This document shows, one piece after another, positions 35,991 through 45,357 of a stretch of DNA of 64,000 bases; positions within the stretch are counted from its first letter, which is position 1; the number at the start of each line of letters is the position of its first letter. The position numbers and the translations under genes were made by a program. The stretch is from Pseudomonas chlororaphis (GTDB lineage Bacteria > Pseudomonadota > Gammaproteobacteria > Pseudomonadales > Pseudomonadaceae), in assembly GCF_003731765.1 (NCBI RefSeq), contig NZ_MOAL01000008.1, forward strand, positions 310,001 to 374,000, read 5' to 3'. Under the pieces are notes generated by a model, which ran no database searches, was not told the DNA's origin, and saw only the letters and a program-made list of their open reading frames with translations.

Positions 35991-38900
35991 TTATGTCTTT
36001 TTCACGCGGAACCAGGCGGCGTAGAGGGCCGGCAGGAACAGCAGGGTCAGGGCCGTCGCCACAATCAGCCCGCCCATGATCGCCACTGCCATCGGGCCGA
36101 AGAACACACTGCGTGACAGTGGGATCATCGCCAAGACCGCCGCCAGGGCCGTCAGCACGATGGGCCGGAAGCGCCGCACCGTGGCTTCGATGATCGCGTC
36201 CCACGGGCGCATGCCCGCCGCAATGTCCTGTTCGATCTGATCCACCAGGATCACCGAGTTGCGCATGATCATCCCCGACAGGGCAATGGTCCCCAGCATC
36301 GCTACAAACCCGAAGGGCTGGCGGAACACCAAGAGGAACAGGGTCACGCCGATCAAGCCCAGGGGCGCTGTGAGGAACACCATCAGGGTGCGCGAGAAAC
36401 TGCGCAGCTGCAGCATCAGCAAGCTCAACACCACCACGATAAACAGCGGCACGCCGGCCTTGACCGAGTTTTGCCCGCGGCTGGAATCCTCGACGGTGCC
36501 GCCCACGTCCAGCAAGTAACCGTCCGGCAACTCGGCACGCACCGACTCCAGGGACGGCAAAATCTGCTGCACCAGGGTCGCTGGTTGTTCCTTGCCGTAG
36601 ATATCGGCCCGCACCGTCACGTTGGGCAAGCGGTTACGGTGCCAGATCACGCCCTCTTCGAAGCCGTACTCAAGCGTCGCGATCTGCGCCAGCGACACGC
36701 TGCGGCCATTGTCGGTGGGCACCGCCAGACTGGGCAGCGACGACAATGCCGTGCGCTCCTGGGGCGTGCCACGCAGGAGAATTTCGATCAACTCGTTACC
36801 TTCGCGATACTGGCTGACACTGGAGCCGGTGAGCGAGCTTTGGAGGAATTTCGACAAGTTGGCGGTGCTCACGCCCAAGGCCCGAGCGCGGTCCTGATCG
36901 ATGTTGAGATAAATCACCTTGCTCGGTTCTTCCCAGTCCAGGTGCACGTTAACCACGTAGGGGTTCTCCCGCACCTTGGCCGCCACCTTGCGAGCCAGGG
37001 CGCGAACCTCATCGATGTGCTCGCCGGTCACCCGGAACTGCACCGGGTAGCCCACCGGCGGACCGTTCTCCAGCCGCGTGACCCGTGAACGCAGGGCCGG
37101 GAACTGCTCGTTGAGGGTTTCAATCAGCCAGGTACGCAGGCTTTCCCGCTCTTCGATGCTGTTCGCCAGGACCACGAACTGGGCGAAGCTGGTGGCCGGC
37201 AGTTGCTGGTCCAGTGGCAGGTAGAAACGCGGCGAGCCCGTACCCACATACGCCACATAGTTATCAATGCCGGCATGGCCCTTGAGCAAGGCTTCCAGGC
37301 GCTTGACCTCATCGGCGGTGTTGCTCAGGGACGCGCCTTCAGCCAGCTTCAGGTCGACCATCAGCTCCAGGCGCCCGGAGGCCGGGAAGAATTGCTGAGG
37401 CACAAAGCGAAACAGCACCACCGAGCCCACGAACAGCACCACGGTCAGGGTAATCACCGTCTTGCGCCGTTCCACGCACCAACCCACCACATGCCGCACC
37501 CGCTGGTAGAACGGGGTGCCGTGAGGGTCGTTCTGGCCATCGCCCGTGCCGTGCTTGGCGGCATGCCGCTTCGCCAGGTCCGGCAGCAGCTTGTCCCCCA
37601 GATACGGAACGAAGACCACCGCGGCGATCCAGGACGCCACCAGGGCGATGGTCACCACCTGGAAGATCGAACGGGTGTACTCGCCGGTGCCGGACTGCGC
37701 CGTGGCAATCGGCAGGAATCCCGCCGCAGTAATCAAGGTACCGGTGAGCATGGGGAAGGCGGTGCTGGTCCAGGCAAAGCTGGCGGCCTTGAAGCGGTCG
37801 AAGCCTTGCTCCATTTTGATCGCCATCATTTCCACCGCAATGATCGCGTCGTCCACCAGCAAGCCCAGGGCCAGGACCAGGGCGCCCAGGGAAATCTTGT
37901 GCAGGCCGATGCCAAAGTAATACATGGCGGCGAAGGTCATGGCCAAGACCAAGGGAATGGCCAGCGCCACCACCATGCCGGTGCGCATACCCAGGGAGAA
38001 AAAGCTCACTAGCAGCACAATGATCAAGGCTTCGGCCAAGACTTTGACGAACTCGCCAACCCCGGTTTTCACCGCTGCCGGCTGATCGGAAACCTTGTGC
38101 AACTGCATGCCTGCCGGCAGGTTGTTCTGGATCCGCGCAAACTCGCTTTCCAGGGCCTTGCCCAGCACCAGGATGTCGCCGCCCTCCTTCATCGCGACTG
38201 CGAGGCCGATAGCGTCTTGCCCCATAAAGCGCATGCGCGGCGCCGGTGGGTCATTGAAGCCGCGACGCACATCGGCCACATCATCGATGCGCAGGGTGCG
38301 ATCACCAATGCGGATCGGGAAGGCGCGGATTTGCTCCACCGTCTGGAAGTTGCCGGAGACGCGCAATTGCAGACGCTCGCTGGCGGTTTCAAAGAAACCG
38401 GCAGTGGACACCGCATTCTGCTGCTCCAGCGCCTGTTGCACCGCTGCCATGGGCAAACCGAGGGTGGCCAGTTTGAGGTTCGACAGTTCGATCCAAATCT
38501 TCTCGTCCTGCTGCCCCTCCAGCTCGACCTTGCCCACATCCTTGACCCGCTGCAGCTGCAGTTGCACCCGGTCGGCGTAATCCTTGAGCACCGCGTAATC
38601 GAAGCCCTCCCCCGTCAGTGCGTAGATATTGCCGAAGGTGGTGCCGAACTCGTCATTGAAAAACGGCCCTTGAACACCGGGCGGCAGGGTCTGGCGGATG
38701 TCGCTGATCTTCTTGCGCACCTGGTACCAGAGGTCGGGGATTTCATTGGAGTGCATGGAGTCCCGGGCGACGAAGGTCACCATCGACTCGCCGGGCCGGG
38801 AGAACGAGACGATGCGGTCGTACTCACCGGTTTCCATCAGCTTCTTTTCAATGCGCTCAGTGACCTGGCGCGACACTTCCTCGGCCGTTGCTCCGGGCCA

Positions 38901-39056
38901 GTTGGTGCGGATGATCATGGCCTTGAAAGTGAAGGGCGGGTCTTCGCTCTGCCCCAGTTTGGTGTAGGAAAGCGCCCCGACGATGGCCAGCAACAGCATC
39001 ATGAACAGGACGATCTGGCGATTGCGCAACGCCCAGGCGGAAAGGTTGAAATCCAT
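35991..39056 (-). CDS. mexK: MexK-like RND multidrug efflux transporter
   Basis: Inner-membrane proton-driven pump of a tripartite efflux system. The 1021 residues show the RND layout: a first helix (QIVLFMMLLLAIVGALSY), a large periplasmic loop, helices 2-6 with the proton-relay Asp pair in LGLLVDDAIIAVEMMAIKME, helix 7, a second loop, and helices 8-12 ending LFLPALYAAWF. Length and gene context (MFP gene upstream, divergent TetR regulator) match MexK of P. aeruginosa, whose MexJK exports triclosan and other compounds. No outer-membrane channel gene is nearby, as for MexJK, which borrows OprM or OpmH. Confidence 0.9.
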   Translation of the reverse strand: MDFNLSAWALRNRQIVLFMMLLLAIVGALSYTKLGQSEDPPFTFKAMIIRTNWPGATAEEVSRQVTERIEKKLMETGEYDRIVSFSRPGESMVTFVARDSMHSNEIPDLWYQVRKKISDIRQTLPPGVQGPFFNDEFGTTFGNIYALTGEGFDYAVLKDYADRVQLQLQRVKDVGKVELEGQQDEKIWIELSNLKLATLGLPMAAVQQALEQQNAVSTAGFFETASERLQLRVSGNFQTVEQIRAFPIRIGDRTLRIDDVADVRRGFNDPPAPRMRFMGQDAIGLAVAMKEGGDILVLGKALESEFARIQNNLPAGMQLHKVSDQPAAVKTGVGEFVKVLAEALIIVLLVSFFSLGMRTGMVVALAIPLVLAMTFAAMYYFGIGLHKISLGALVLALGLLVDDAIIAVEMMAIKMEQGFDRFKAASFAWTSTAFPMLTGTLITAAGFLPIATAQSGTGEYTRSIFQVVTIALVASWIAAVVFVPYLGDKLLPDLAKRHAAKHGTGDGQNDPHGTPFYQRVRHVVGWCVERRKTVITLTVVLFVGSVVLFRFVPQQFFPASGRLELMVDLKLAEGASLSNTADEVKRLEALLKGHAGIDNYVAYVGTGSPRFYLPLDQQLPATSFAQFVVLANSIEERESLRTWLIETLNEQFPALRSRVTRLENGPPVGYPVQFRVTGEHIDEVRALARKVAAKVRENPYVVNVHLDWEEPSKVIYLNIDQDRARALGVSTANLSKFLQSSLTGSSVSQYREGNELIEILLRGTPQERTALSSLPSLAVPTDNGRSVSLAQIATLEYGFEEGVIWHRNRLPNVTVRADIYGKEQPATLVQQILPSLESVRAELPDGYLLDVGGTVEDSSRGQNSVKAGVPLFIVVVLSLLMLQLRSFSRTLMVFLTAPLGLIGVTLFLLVFRQPFGFVAMLGTIALSGMIMRNSVILVDQIEQDIAAGMRPWDAIIEATVRRFRPIVLTALAAVLAMIPLSRSVFFGPMAVAIMGGLIVATALTLLFLPALYAAWFRVKKT

Positions 39057-39062
39057 CGGGGA

Positions 39063-40163
39063 TTACTCCTTGGCCGCCAGGTTGACCACACGGTTGTCGC
39101 GGTCCACCGGACGCACGGACTGCCCCTCATGCAGCACATGCACGCCGGCCGCCACCACCCAATCGCTGGCACTCAGGCCCTCGAGCACCGGAACGCTTTT
39201 CTCGCCAAAGGCACCGACCCGCACAGGGGTCTTACGCAGGGTGTTGTGAGCATCCACGCGCCAGACATAGGTAGCGCCGTTCTCGGCGGTCACCGCCGCC
39301 AAGGGCACGGTCAAGGCCACCGCCTCGGCACTCTGGATAAACACCCGGGCACTCTGCCCGAGTTCGGCCGGCTGCTTGCCGGCGTTGAAAGCGATCCGTG
39401 CAGCGAAGGTCCGGGATTTCGGATCCGCCGCCGGAGACAGCTCACGAATATGCCCGGCAAAACGCTGGCCGGGTTGGGTCCAGAGTTCGATGGCCACCGG
39501 CTGCCCGACCTTGATCCGGCCGAAACTCTGTTCCGGGAAGCTGATGGAGACTTCACGCTCGCCGTCCGCCGCCAGGGTGAAGACGGTTTGCCCCGCCGCC
39601 ACCACTTGCCCCACTTCCACCGCGCGCTTGGCCACGACACCGTCCTGGGGCGCCCGCAGCACGGAATAGCCCGCCTGATTGCTGGCGACGTCAAACTCGG
39701 CCTTGATCTGCTGCAAACGGGCGGCGCCCGCGCGATAGAGGTTCTCGGCATTGTCGTATTGCGAATGGCTGACCATCTGCCGATCCAGCAGGGTCTTGTA
39801 GCGGTCTCGTTCGGCGCGCACCAGGTTGAGGTTGGCCTCGGCGGCCGAGACCTGGGCGCGGGTGGCTTGCAATTGCAGGCGCACATCCTGGGGATCGAGT
39901 TCGGCCAGAGGTTGATTGGCCTTGACCCGATCACCCTCTTCTACCAGTCGTCGACTGACTTTGCCGCCGATGCGAAAGCCCAGCTCCGGCTCGTAGCGTG
40001 CCCGCACCTCGCCCGGATAACTGTCCGCGGCCTGCGACGAAGGCTCTGGCTGGACCACCATGGCCGGACGCACAACACTTTGAGTCGGCTCCTCATGCCC
40101 ACAAGCAGACAGAAAAAAAGCCAGGCTGACTGGCAAAGCGAGGGGCAAGGCATAGCGGAACAT
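39063..40163 (-). CDS. mexJ: MexJ-like periplasmic adaptor (membrane fusion protein)
   Basis: Lipoprotein adaptor linking the RND pump to an outer-membrane channel. The signal peptide ends in the lipobox LSAC (near residue 21). A lipoyl/barrel-sandwich half (IGGKVSRRLVEEGDRVKANQ) leads into a coiled-coil hairpin (about 95-165, LQATRAQVSAAEANL). The second lipoyl half (LRAPQDGVVAKRAVEVGQ) follows, then a beta-barrel and membrane-proximal domain. The 366 residues match MexJ. It precedes mexK by six bases. Confidence 0.92.
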   Translation of the reverse strand: MFRYALPLALPVSLAFFLSACGHEEPTQSVVRPAMVVQPEPSSQAADSYPGEVRARYEPELGFRIGGKVSRRLVEEGDRVKANQPLAELDPQDVRLQLQATRAQVSAAEANLNLVRAERDRYKTLLDRQMVSHSQYDNAENLYRAGAARLQQIKAEFDVASNQAGYSVLRAPQDGVVAKRAVEVGQVVAAGQTVFTLAADGEREVSISFPEQSFGRIKVGQPVAIELWTQPGQRFAGHIRELSPAADPKSRTFAARIAFNAGKQPAELGQSARVFIQSAEAVALTVPLAAVTAENGATYVWRVDAHNTLRKTPVRVGAFGEKSVPVLEGLSASDWVVAAGVHVLHEGQSVRPVDRDNRVVNLAAKE

Positions 40164-40195
40164 GGCGAGAGACCTTTCGCTAATGGAGCTTGGAA

Positions 40196-40246
40196 TAATT
40201 ATACTGGCCGGTATGTTATTAATAGCAAACTCACCAGTCCAGTATT
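40196..40246. promoter_or_regulatory. mexJK/mexL divergent promoter and operator
   Basis: ATACTGGCCGGTAT (40201-40214) is a 12-of-14 palindrome. Its arm ATACTGG recurs inverted as CCAGTAT at 40239-40245. A consensus TATAAT -10 for mexJ lies on the minus strand at 40198-40203, so a repressor bound to the palindrome would cover the promoter. By analogy with P. aeruginosa this is the binding region of the adjacent TetR protein. Confidence 0.7.
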
Positions 40247-40257
40247 AAAAGCGAAAA

Positions 40258-40893
40258 ATGTCCGACAATAATTCTGCAAATGTTGGCCCAGGTCGGCCCA
40301 AGGATCTGGCCAAGCGCCAGGCCATCCTCGAGGCCGCCAAAGACCTGTTCCTGAGCAAGGGTTACGCCAATACCAGCATGGATGCTGTCGCCACCGCCGC
40401 CGGGGTTTCCAAACTCACGGTGTACAGCCATTTCACCGACAAAGAGACCCTGTTCTCCGCCGCCGTGGTCGCCAAGTGCGAGGAGCAACTGCCGACCTTG
40501 ATCTTCGAACTGCCGGAGGGCATGTCCGTCGAAAAGGTTCTATTGAACGTTGCCCGGGGCTTTCACCTGCTGATCAACAGTGACGAGTCGGTGAACCTGC
40601 ATCGCCTGATCATGACCCTGGGCAGCCAGGACCCTAAGCTTTCGCAGATATTTCTCGAAGCCGGCCCCGAGCGCGTGCTCACCGGCATGGAACGCCTGCT
40701 GGGCAAGGTCAACCAGACCGGCACCCTGAGCATCGACAAACCGCGCAACGCCGCCGAGCACTTCTTCTGCATGCTCAAGGGCGGGGCGAATTTTCGTTTG
40801 CTGTATGGCTGCGGCGAGGCCTTGCGCGGCGAGGCTGCGGAGGCCCATGTGCAGGAAGTGGTGAGGTTGTTTATGCGGGCCTACCGCCCCTAG
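40258..40893 (+). CDS. mexL: MexL-like TetR-family repressor
   Basis: TetR-type DNA-binding regulator, divergent from mexJK. The N-terminal helix-turn-helix runs about 17-65, with the recognition part VATAAGVSKLTVYSHFTDKE. The C-terminal ligand domain follows. The 211 residues match MexL (212). The start ATG directly follows a run of A residues with no strong ribosome site. It presumably represses mexJK and itself through the palindromic operator in the 94-base gap. Confidence 0.88.
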   Translation: MSDNNSANVGPGRPKDLAKRQAILEAAKDLFLSKGYANTSMDAVATAAGVSKLTVYSHFTDKETLFSAAVVAKCEEQLPTLIFELPEGMSVEKVLLNVARGFHLLINSDESVNLHRLIMTLGSQDPKLSQIFLEAGPERVLTGMERLLGKVNQTGTLSIDKPRNAAEHFFCMLKGGANFRLLYGCGEALRGEAAEAHVQEVVRLFMRAYRP

Positions 40894-40961
40894 GGGCAGC
40901 CAAGCGCTGCCCGCGCAAACGTGTTGCTGCAACGCTTTGGCCCGCGCTCAGGGCCTGCCGT

Positions 40962-41744
40962 TCAGGCCTTGAGAGCCTTCTTCGGATAGATGTCGTAGCG
41001 ACTGGACTTGCCCTCCAGACCATGGCTCGGCTTCGGCCCTTCAATGCATGGCGCCTTGCGCGGACGCTTGACCACCACCCGATGACTGGCCAGGGCCAGG
41101 GCCGCCGCCAGCAAAGCCGGTGCATCCAGGTCATCGCCCACCAGCGGCCGGAACAGGCGCATTTCCTTCTTCACCAGGGCGGTTTTCTCACGATGGGGAA
41201 ACATCGGGTCCAGGTAGATGACTTGGGGCGGCTCGCCTTCCCAGTTGCGCATCACCTCGATGGAGTTGCCTTTGAGCAGGTGCATGCGGGCGACGATGGG
41301 CGCGACATCGAAGTCCGTCGCAGCCCGTGCCAGGCCATCCTCCAGCAAGGCGCCGATCAGCGGCTGGCGTTCGATGAGGCTCATCTCGCAACCCAGGCTC
41401 GCCAGTACGAACGCATCCTTGCCCAAGCCGGCCGTGGCATCCAGCACCCGCGGGCGCACGCCCTGGGCCACGCCCACCGCCTTGGCGATCATCTGCCCGC
41501 TGCCGCCGCCGTACAGCCGCCGGTGAGCCGCGCCACCCTCGACAAAATCCACCCGCACCGGCCCCGGCGCGTCCGGCCCCAACTGCTGCAACTGCAAGCC
41601 TTGTTCACCCAATTGCAAGGCGAACTCGGCGTCATCGATCTGCAACGGCAGGCTTAAACGCTCGGCCCACTGCTCGGCCGGGCCCTGGAATTCATCGCTC
41701 AAGGCCTGGACTTTGATGCGGCAGGCCGCAGGTTGCTCACTCAT
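40962..41744 (-). CDS. rsmJ: RsmJ, 16S rRNA (guanine-1516-N2)-methyltransferase
   Basis: Methylates G1516 of 16S rRNA. The SAM-binding motif RPRVLDATAGLGKDAFVLAS is near residue 96. The catalytic tetrapeptide region is VIYLDPMFPHREKTA, with DPMFP in place of NPPY as in RsmJ. The start giving MSEQPAACRIKV is taken over an upstream ATG four codons earlier. About 260 residues. A GC-rich stem-loop (40894-40912) separates it from the convergent mexL gene. Confidence 0.92.
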   Translation of the reverse strand: MSEQPAACRIKVQALSDEFQGPAEQWAERLSLPLQIDDAEFALQLGEQGLQLQQLGPDAPGPVRVDFVEGGAAHRRLYGGGSGQMIAKAVGVAQGVRPRVLDATAGLGKDAFVLASLGCEMSLIERQPLIGALLEDGLARAATDFDVAPIVARMHLLKGNSIEVMRNWEGEPPQVIYLDPMFPHREKTALVKKEMRLFRPLVGDDLDAPALLAAALALASHRVVVKRPRKAPCIEGPKPSHGLEGKSSRYDIYPKKALKA

Positions 41745-41837
41745 CAGAAAACACACTCAAAAAATTAATGATCGGCAAAAACGGCCGATAACAAAACTAT
41801 CGGGCATTTTGCCAGAGCTGAGCGTCGACCGAGAGCA

Positions 41838-42455
41838 ATGTCAGACATTCGATCCACCTCCATAGGTTATATCTCGCCCCACGGCGACTATGGCCTGCGC
41901 AACTCCCAGGCACTGAGCGGCGTCAGCCACCTGTGGCAGGACTTCTTTGCCCAGGCCCTGGCCGAGCAACGGGGTGAGGGTGCGGGGGTTGAGCCGACAG
42001 CATTGGTGGCCGTGGACGGCCCGGTCGAACCCAGTGGCGGCAGCGACCTGCTGGCGCAAATCGTGACCCAGCGCCATTGCGACGTAAAAGACACCGAGAT
42101 TCGTCCGCCAGAGCCGCTGTTCCTGCCGATCGCCGAATTCGAGACCGAACTGCTGGACAAGCCGTTCCCGCCCTTCCCCGAGGACGAAATCCTCGCTCAG
42201 CAGGCCCAACAGAACTTCGAGAGCGGCTGGGTTCGCCCGATCGTGCTCAACGCCGGTCAGCCGCTGCCAGAGCCGGGCCCGGCGCCACATCCGCGCCCGC
42301 TGCACCTGCCGATCGCCGAGTTCGAACTGGACCTGTTGGACAAACCGGCCACGCCGTTCCCGCCTGAAGAACTCATCGAGCAGCAGAAGCAATTCGACTT
42401 CGACATCCGCTGGGCCCGCCCGCTAGTCCTGCAAAACCTGCGCATCGCCGCCTAA
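41838..42455 (+). CDS. Pseudomonad conserved protein with a duplicated acidic motif
   Basis: Function unknown. The 205-residue product carries two copies of a roughly 49-residue unit (residues 91-139 and 151-199). Each has PxPLxLPIAEFExxLLDKP, then a proline-rich acidic link and an Arg-Pro-(I/L)-V-L ending. The N-terminal third (GDYGLRNSQALSGVSHLWQDFF) is not repeated. No signal peptide or membrane helix is evident. The ATG lacks a strong ribosome site but the reading frame uses core-genome codons. Confidence 0.75.
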   Translation: MSDIRSTSIGYISPHGDYGLRNSQALSGVSHLWQDFFAQALAEQRGEGAGVEPTALVAVDGPVEPSGGSDLLAQIVTQRHCDVKDTEIRPPEPLFLPIAEFETELLDKPFPPFPEDEILAQQAQQNFESGWVRPIVLNAGQPLPEPGPAPHPRPLHLPIAEFELDLLDKPATPFPPEELIEQQKQFDFDIRWARPLVLQNLRIAA

Positions 42456-42469
42456 GCCTCAACAACGCC

Positions 42470-43168
42470 TCAGCGACACACCCACCAAGGGCCCACGTCC
42501 AGGTGAAAGTGATTCCGATGGGCTGCGTTGTAATCCGGGCTCAACACCACATTGAACGCCTCGCAGGCTCCGTCCCGGGCCAAACGCAGAAACCGCCCCT
42601 GTTCACTGTCCTTGGGCCAATCCCTGAGCACGCTGATGCTGCGCCCATCCGCCAGGCGAAACCCGGCGATGTCCAAGGCGTTGGCACTGGCATGCTGACT
42701 GCGCGCCCCGCCCTCGCGGTTGTACATGTTGCGACAGGCAAAACTCCCCAAGTGATCGACCCGCGTCACCGCTTGGCCAAACACCTGCTGCGCCGCAGGT
42801 TGCAGGCCATGGCGCTCGAACAGGGCAAAGGCCACCGCCAGCGGGCAACTGGCAAGAAAGCTGCTGCTCAAGCCGACCTCGCCACCCTGCACCCGCAGGG
42901 TATTGCTCAAGGGGCAGGCAACATCCGGGCGGCTGTCTTGCTGGCGGGTGGTTCGCAAGCCTGACTGGCTCAGCACCTGATCGCACAACACCGGGTCGTT
43001 CCGCAGTCGCGCCAGTTTGAAACGGGTCAGCAGATTGGGCTCGGCCCGCACATCCAGGGGCGCCCAAGGGTTCCATGCCGCCGGCAACGGCAACCAGCCA
43101 CGCCAAACGGCCAGCAGCGACAAGCCGAGCACGCCGGCAAACAGCATCAGCACTTTCAAGAAACGCAC
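42470..43168 (-). CDS. Extensin-like family (VanY/M15-type) membrane-anchored protein
   Basis: The GTG start giving VRFLKVLMLFAGVLGL has GGGAG nine bases upstream and opens a membrane anchor or uncleaved signal (about 1-22). The remaining 200 residues form the extensin-like C-terminal domain. Its zinc-type motifs resemble M15 peptidases: SQHASANALDIAGFRL and HRNHFHLDVGPWWV. Four or more cysteines (CDQVL, CPLSN, CPLAV, CRNMYN) may form disulfides in the periplasm. A peptidoglycan-related role is likely but not shown. It starts 16 bases after the PEP mutase-like gene. Confidence 0.82.
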   Translation of the reverse strand: MRFLKVLMLFAGVLGLSLLAVWRGWLPLPAAWNPWAPLDVRAEPNLLTRFKLARLRNDPVLCDQVLSQSGLRTTRQQDSRPDVACPLSNTLRVQGGEVGLSSSFLASCPLAVAFALFERHGLQPAAQQVFGQAVTRVDHLGSFACRNMYNREGGARSQHASANALDIAGFRLADGRSISVLRDWPKDSEQGRFLRLARDGACEAFNVVLSPDYNAAHRNHFHLDVGPWWVCR

Positions 43169-43184
43169 ACAGACTCCCGGCTGA

Positions 43185-44012
43185 TCAGCCCTTGAACAAC
43201 TGATTGATCTGCCCGAACGGCATGGCCCGATCAGCGAAATCGAAGCGGCCATGCTCGCGCATGTCTTGCGCCGCGGCATAGAACGCACCGTAGGCGGCCC
43301 GGGCCAGGGTCGAACCAACGCTGATTCGCTTGACCCCCATCTCACTCAGCTCGGCGAGGGTCAGGTTGAGCCCACCGGACATCAGGATATTCACCGGCTT
43401 GGGCGCCAGCGCCCGCACCACCAGCAAAACATCCTCACGACTGCGCAAGCCGGGGGCATACAGCACGTCGGCCCCGGCTTCGGCAAACGCCTGCAAACGG
43501 CGCAAGGTGTCGGGCAGGTCATCGCGGCCATGCAGCAGGTTTTCCGCCCGGGCGGTCAGGGTGAAGGGGAATGGCAAGCCGCGCACCGCCGCCACACAAG
43601 CCTCGATGCGCTCGACCGCCAGATTGAAATCGTAGATGGGCTCTTCGGCGCGGCCGCTGGCGTCTTCGATGGAGCCGCCCACTGCCCCACAAGCCGCCGC
43701 TGCCAGCAAGGCCTGGGCGCAGGCGCCGGGGCTGTCGGCAAAGCCGTTTTCCAAGTCCACCGCCACCGGCAACTCGCTGGCTCCGACTATGGCCCGCACG
43801 TTGCTCAAGGTGTCGTCCAGGGACAGAGCCCCTTCGGCATCTGGTCGCCCCAAGGAGAAGGCGTAACCCGCGCTGGTGGTGGCCAGGGCCTCGAAACCCA
43901 GGCTGGCGAGCATCTTCGCCGAGCCGGCGTCCCAGGGGTTGGGAATGACAAAGGCACCGTCACGCTCATGCAAGGCTTTGAAGGCGTGGGCTCGGAGGGT
44001 TTGCGCGTCCAT
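43185..44012 (-). CDS. Isocitrate lyase/PEP mutase superfamily enzyme
   Basis: TIM-barrel enzyme of the PEP mutase/ICL superfamily, 275 residues. The substrate-loop and metal residues are seen in VIPNPWDAGSAKMLASLG, VAVDLENGFAD and GGSIEDASG. The KKCGH-type catalytic Cys loop of isocitrate lyase is absent, so true isocitrate lyase activity is unlikely. C-C or P-C bond chemistry on an oxaloacetate-like substrate is possible. Genes of this type are often annotated as carboxyphosphonoenolpyruvate mutase without proof. Confidence 0.82.
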   Translation of the reverse strand: MDAQTLRAHAFKALHERDGAFVIPNPWDAGSAKMLASLGFEALATTSAGYAFSLGRPDAEGALSLDDTLSNVRAIVGASELPVAVDLENGFADSPGACAQALLAAAACGAVGGSIEDASGRAEEPIYDFNLAVERIEACVAAVRGLPFPFTLTARAENLLHGRDDLPDTLRRLQAFAEAGADVLYAPGLRSREDVLLVVRALAPKPVNILMSGGLNLTLAELSEMGVKRISVGSTLARAAYGAFYAAAQDMREHGRFDFADRAMPFGQINQLFKG

Positions 44013-44045
44013 AGGCTCGCTCCTGGAGAAGGGAATAACCCCGTC

Positions 44046-44903
44046 TCAGAGCAGGCCGAGCTGCTCCGCGACGGGCTCTCTGTATAACTCAGGCAGGGCG
44101 GGCAAGCCAGGCAAACGTTCCATCAAGCGAGCGTGGAAACGTCGCGCCAATTCAGCCGCCAGGCGGTTGTCCGACGTGTGCAGAAACACATAAGGCGTGC
44201 GCCCTTCTTCGATCCAGCTGGCCACTTTTTCAATCCAGGGCGTCAGGAACGGATCGTTGGCTTCAAGCTCCGGATGGCCGATAAACCGCACCTGGGGAAA
44301 CAAGGTAAAGGCGGCCGGACGCGGCGGCACCTTGGGCTTTTTCGATTGAGCATGAAGCACCGCCGGGGCGGTTGAGGTGCAACTGAACAGCGCCCGCGGA
44401 TCCAGGCAAATGCGTTCCACCCCGCGGTCCAGCAGCAAACGGTTGAGGCTGCGCTCGGCGTCGCCCTTGGCAAAGAACTCCGGGTGCCGCACCTCCACCG
44501 CCAGCGGCCGCTCCAGGCCGTCGATAAAGCCGGCCAGCTCCGCCAGGCGCTGGGGCGCAAAACTCGCCGGCAACTGCAGCCACAGGGGTGAGACGCGCGC
44601 GCCCAAAGGGCCGAGCAACTGGACAAAGGTCTCGGCGGCCGTCAGTTGCTCGCGCAGGTCGCCGCCGTGGCTGATATCCCCCGGGAACTTGGCGGTGAAG
44701 CGAAAGTGCTCGGGCATGATTTCCGCCCAGCGCTGCACCGTGGTTTCGGCGGGGCGGGCATAGAAGGTGGTGTTGCCTTCAACGGCATTGAACACTTGGG
44801 AATAGAGGCTGAGAAAATCCGCCGGCCGCGCGTTTTCCGGGTACAGGTACTCGCGCCAAGCGTTTTCGCTCCAGGACGGGCAACCGAGAAAATAAGGCAG
44901 CAT
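44046..44903 (-). CDS. DUF72-family protein
   Basis: TIM-barrel protein of the DUF72 (YecE) family, function unknown. The N-terminal FLGCPSWSENAWREYLYPE, then FNAVEGNTTFYARPAETTVQ and FRFTAKFPGDISH are characteristic. C-terminal TPYVFLHTSDNRLAAELARR is also typical. The start is placed at the ATG that overlaps the preceding gene's TGA (TGATG); a longer frame inside that gene is not supported. 285 residues. Confidence 0.88.
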   Translation of the reverse strand: MLPYFLGCPSWSENAWREYLYPENARPADFLSLYSQVFNAVEGNTTFYARPAETTVQRWAEIMPEHFRFTAKFPGDISHGGDLREQLTAAETFVQLLGPLGARVSPLWLQLPASFAPQRLAELAGFIDGLERPLAVEVRHPEFFAKGDAERSLNRLLLDRGVERICLDPRALFSCTSTAPAVLHAQSKKPKVPPRPAAFTLFPQVRFIGHPELEANDPFLTPWIEKVASWIEEGRTPYVFLHTSDNRLAAELARRFHARLMERLPGLPALPELYREPVAEQLGLL

Positions 44904-45205
44904 CAGATATGCAGGTCGAGACCCACGACTTCCAGATCCCAATCGACAAAGCCGGCCGTGGTCAGGTAGCTGGCCAGGGCATTGGCCACGCTTCTTTTCA
45001 TGGCGCGCTGGAAAATCATGTCTTGCTGGCGGGCGGGGAGATTGCTGGTGCGTGAGGCCGATCCCTGGGAACGGCTCTGTGGGGCAGGCTCGGGCTGAAC
45101 CTCGATGGCATCCACGTCGTCCTGGTTATCGTCCAGCAGCACGTTGCCTTTGCGAGGCTTGCGCTTAATGGGATAGGACTGGGAGGAAATGCCGTCGATG
45201 CGCAT
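44903..45205 (-). CDS. Small conserved hypothetical protein
   Basis: 100-residue protein starting MRIDGISSQSYPIKRKPRKG. The N-terminal half is charged and low in complexity, and the C-terminal half (about 60-97) is helical, containing QQDMIFQRAMKRSVANALAS. No known domain is recognised. Its stop overlaps the DUF72 start, so the two are coupled. The 150-base region upstream (45206-45357) is AT-rich and probably holds its promoter. Confidence 0.7.
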   Translation of the reverse strand: MRIDGISSQSYPIKRKPRKGNVLLDDNQDDVDAIEVQPEPAPQSRSQGSASRTSNLPARQQDMIFQRAMKRSVANALASYLTTAGFVDWDLEVVGLDLHI

Positions 45206-45357
45206 AAATACATGCCCGGTATCAATGATGGCAATTTAGCGGCACACGTCCGACTTAGCAAATGCCCGAGTGATAACTAGAACACAGAAAAGCAAAAAGG
45301 TTTAAAAACCCCCTGAATCTGGCATGAAAAACGGACGACTGACCCTGTAGACGGGGA

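Noticed and set aside
40894..40912. GC stem-loop after mexL as a terminator
   Set aside because: The stem is short and has no T run on either strand, so I did not list it as a terminator.
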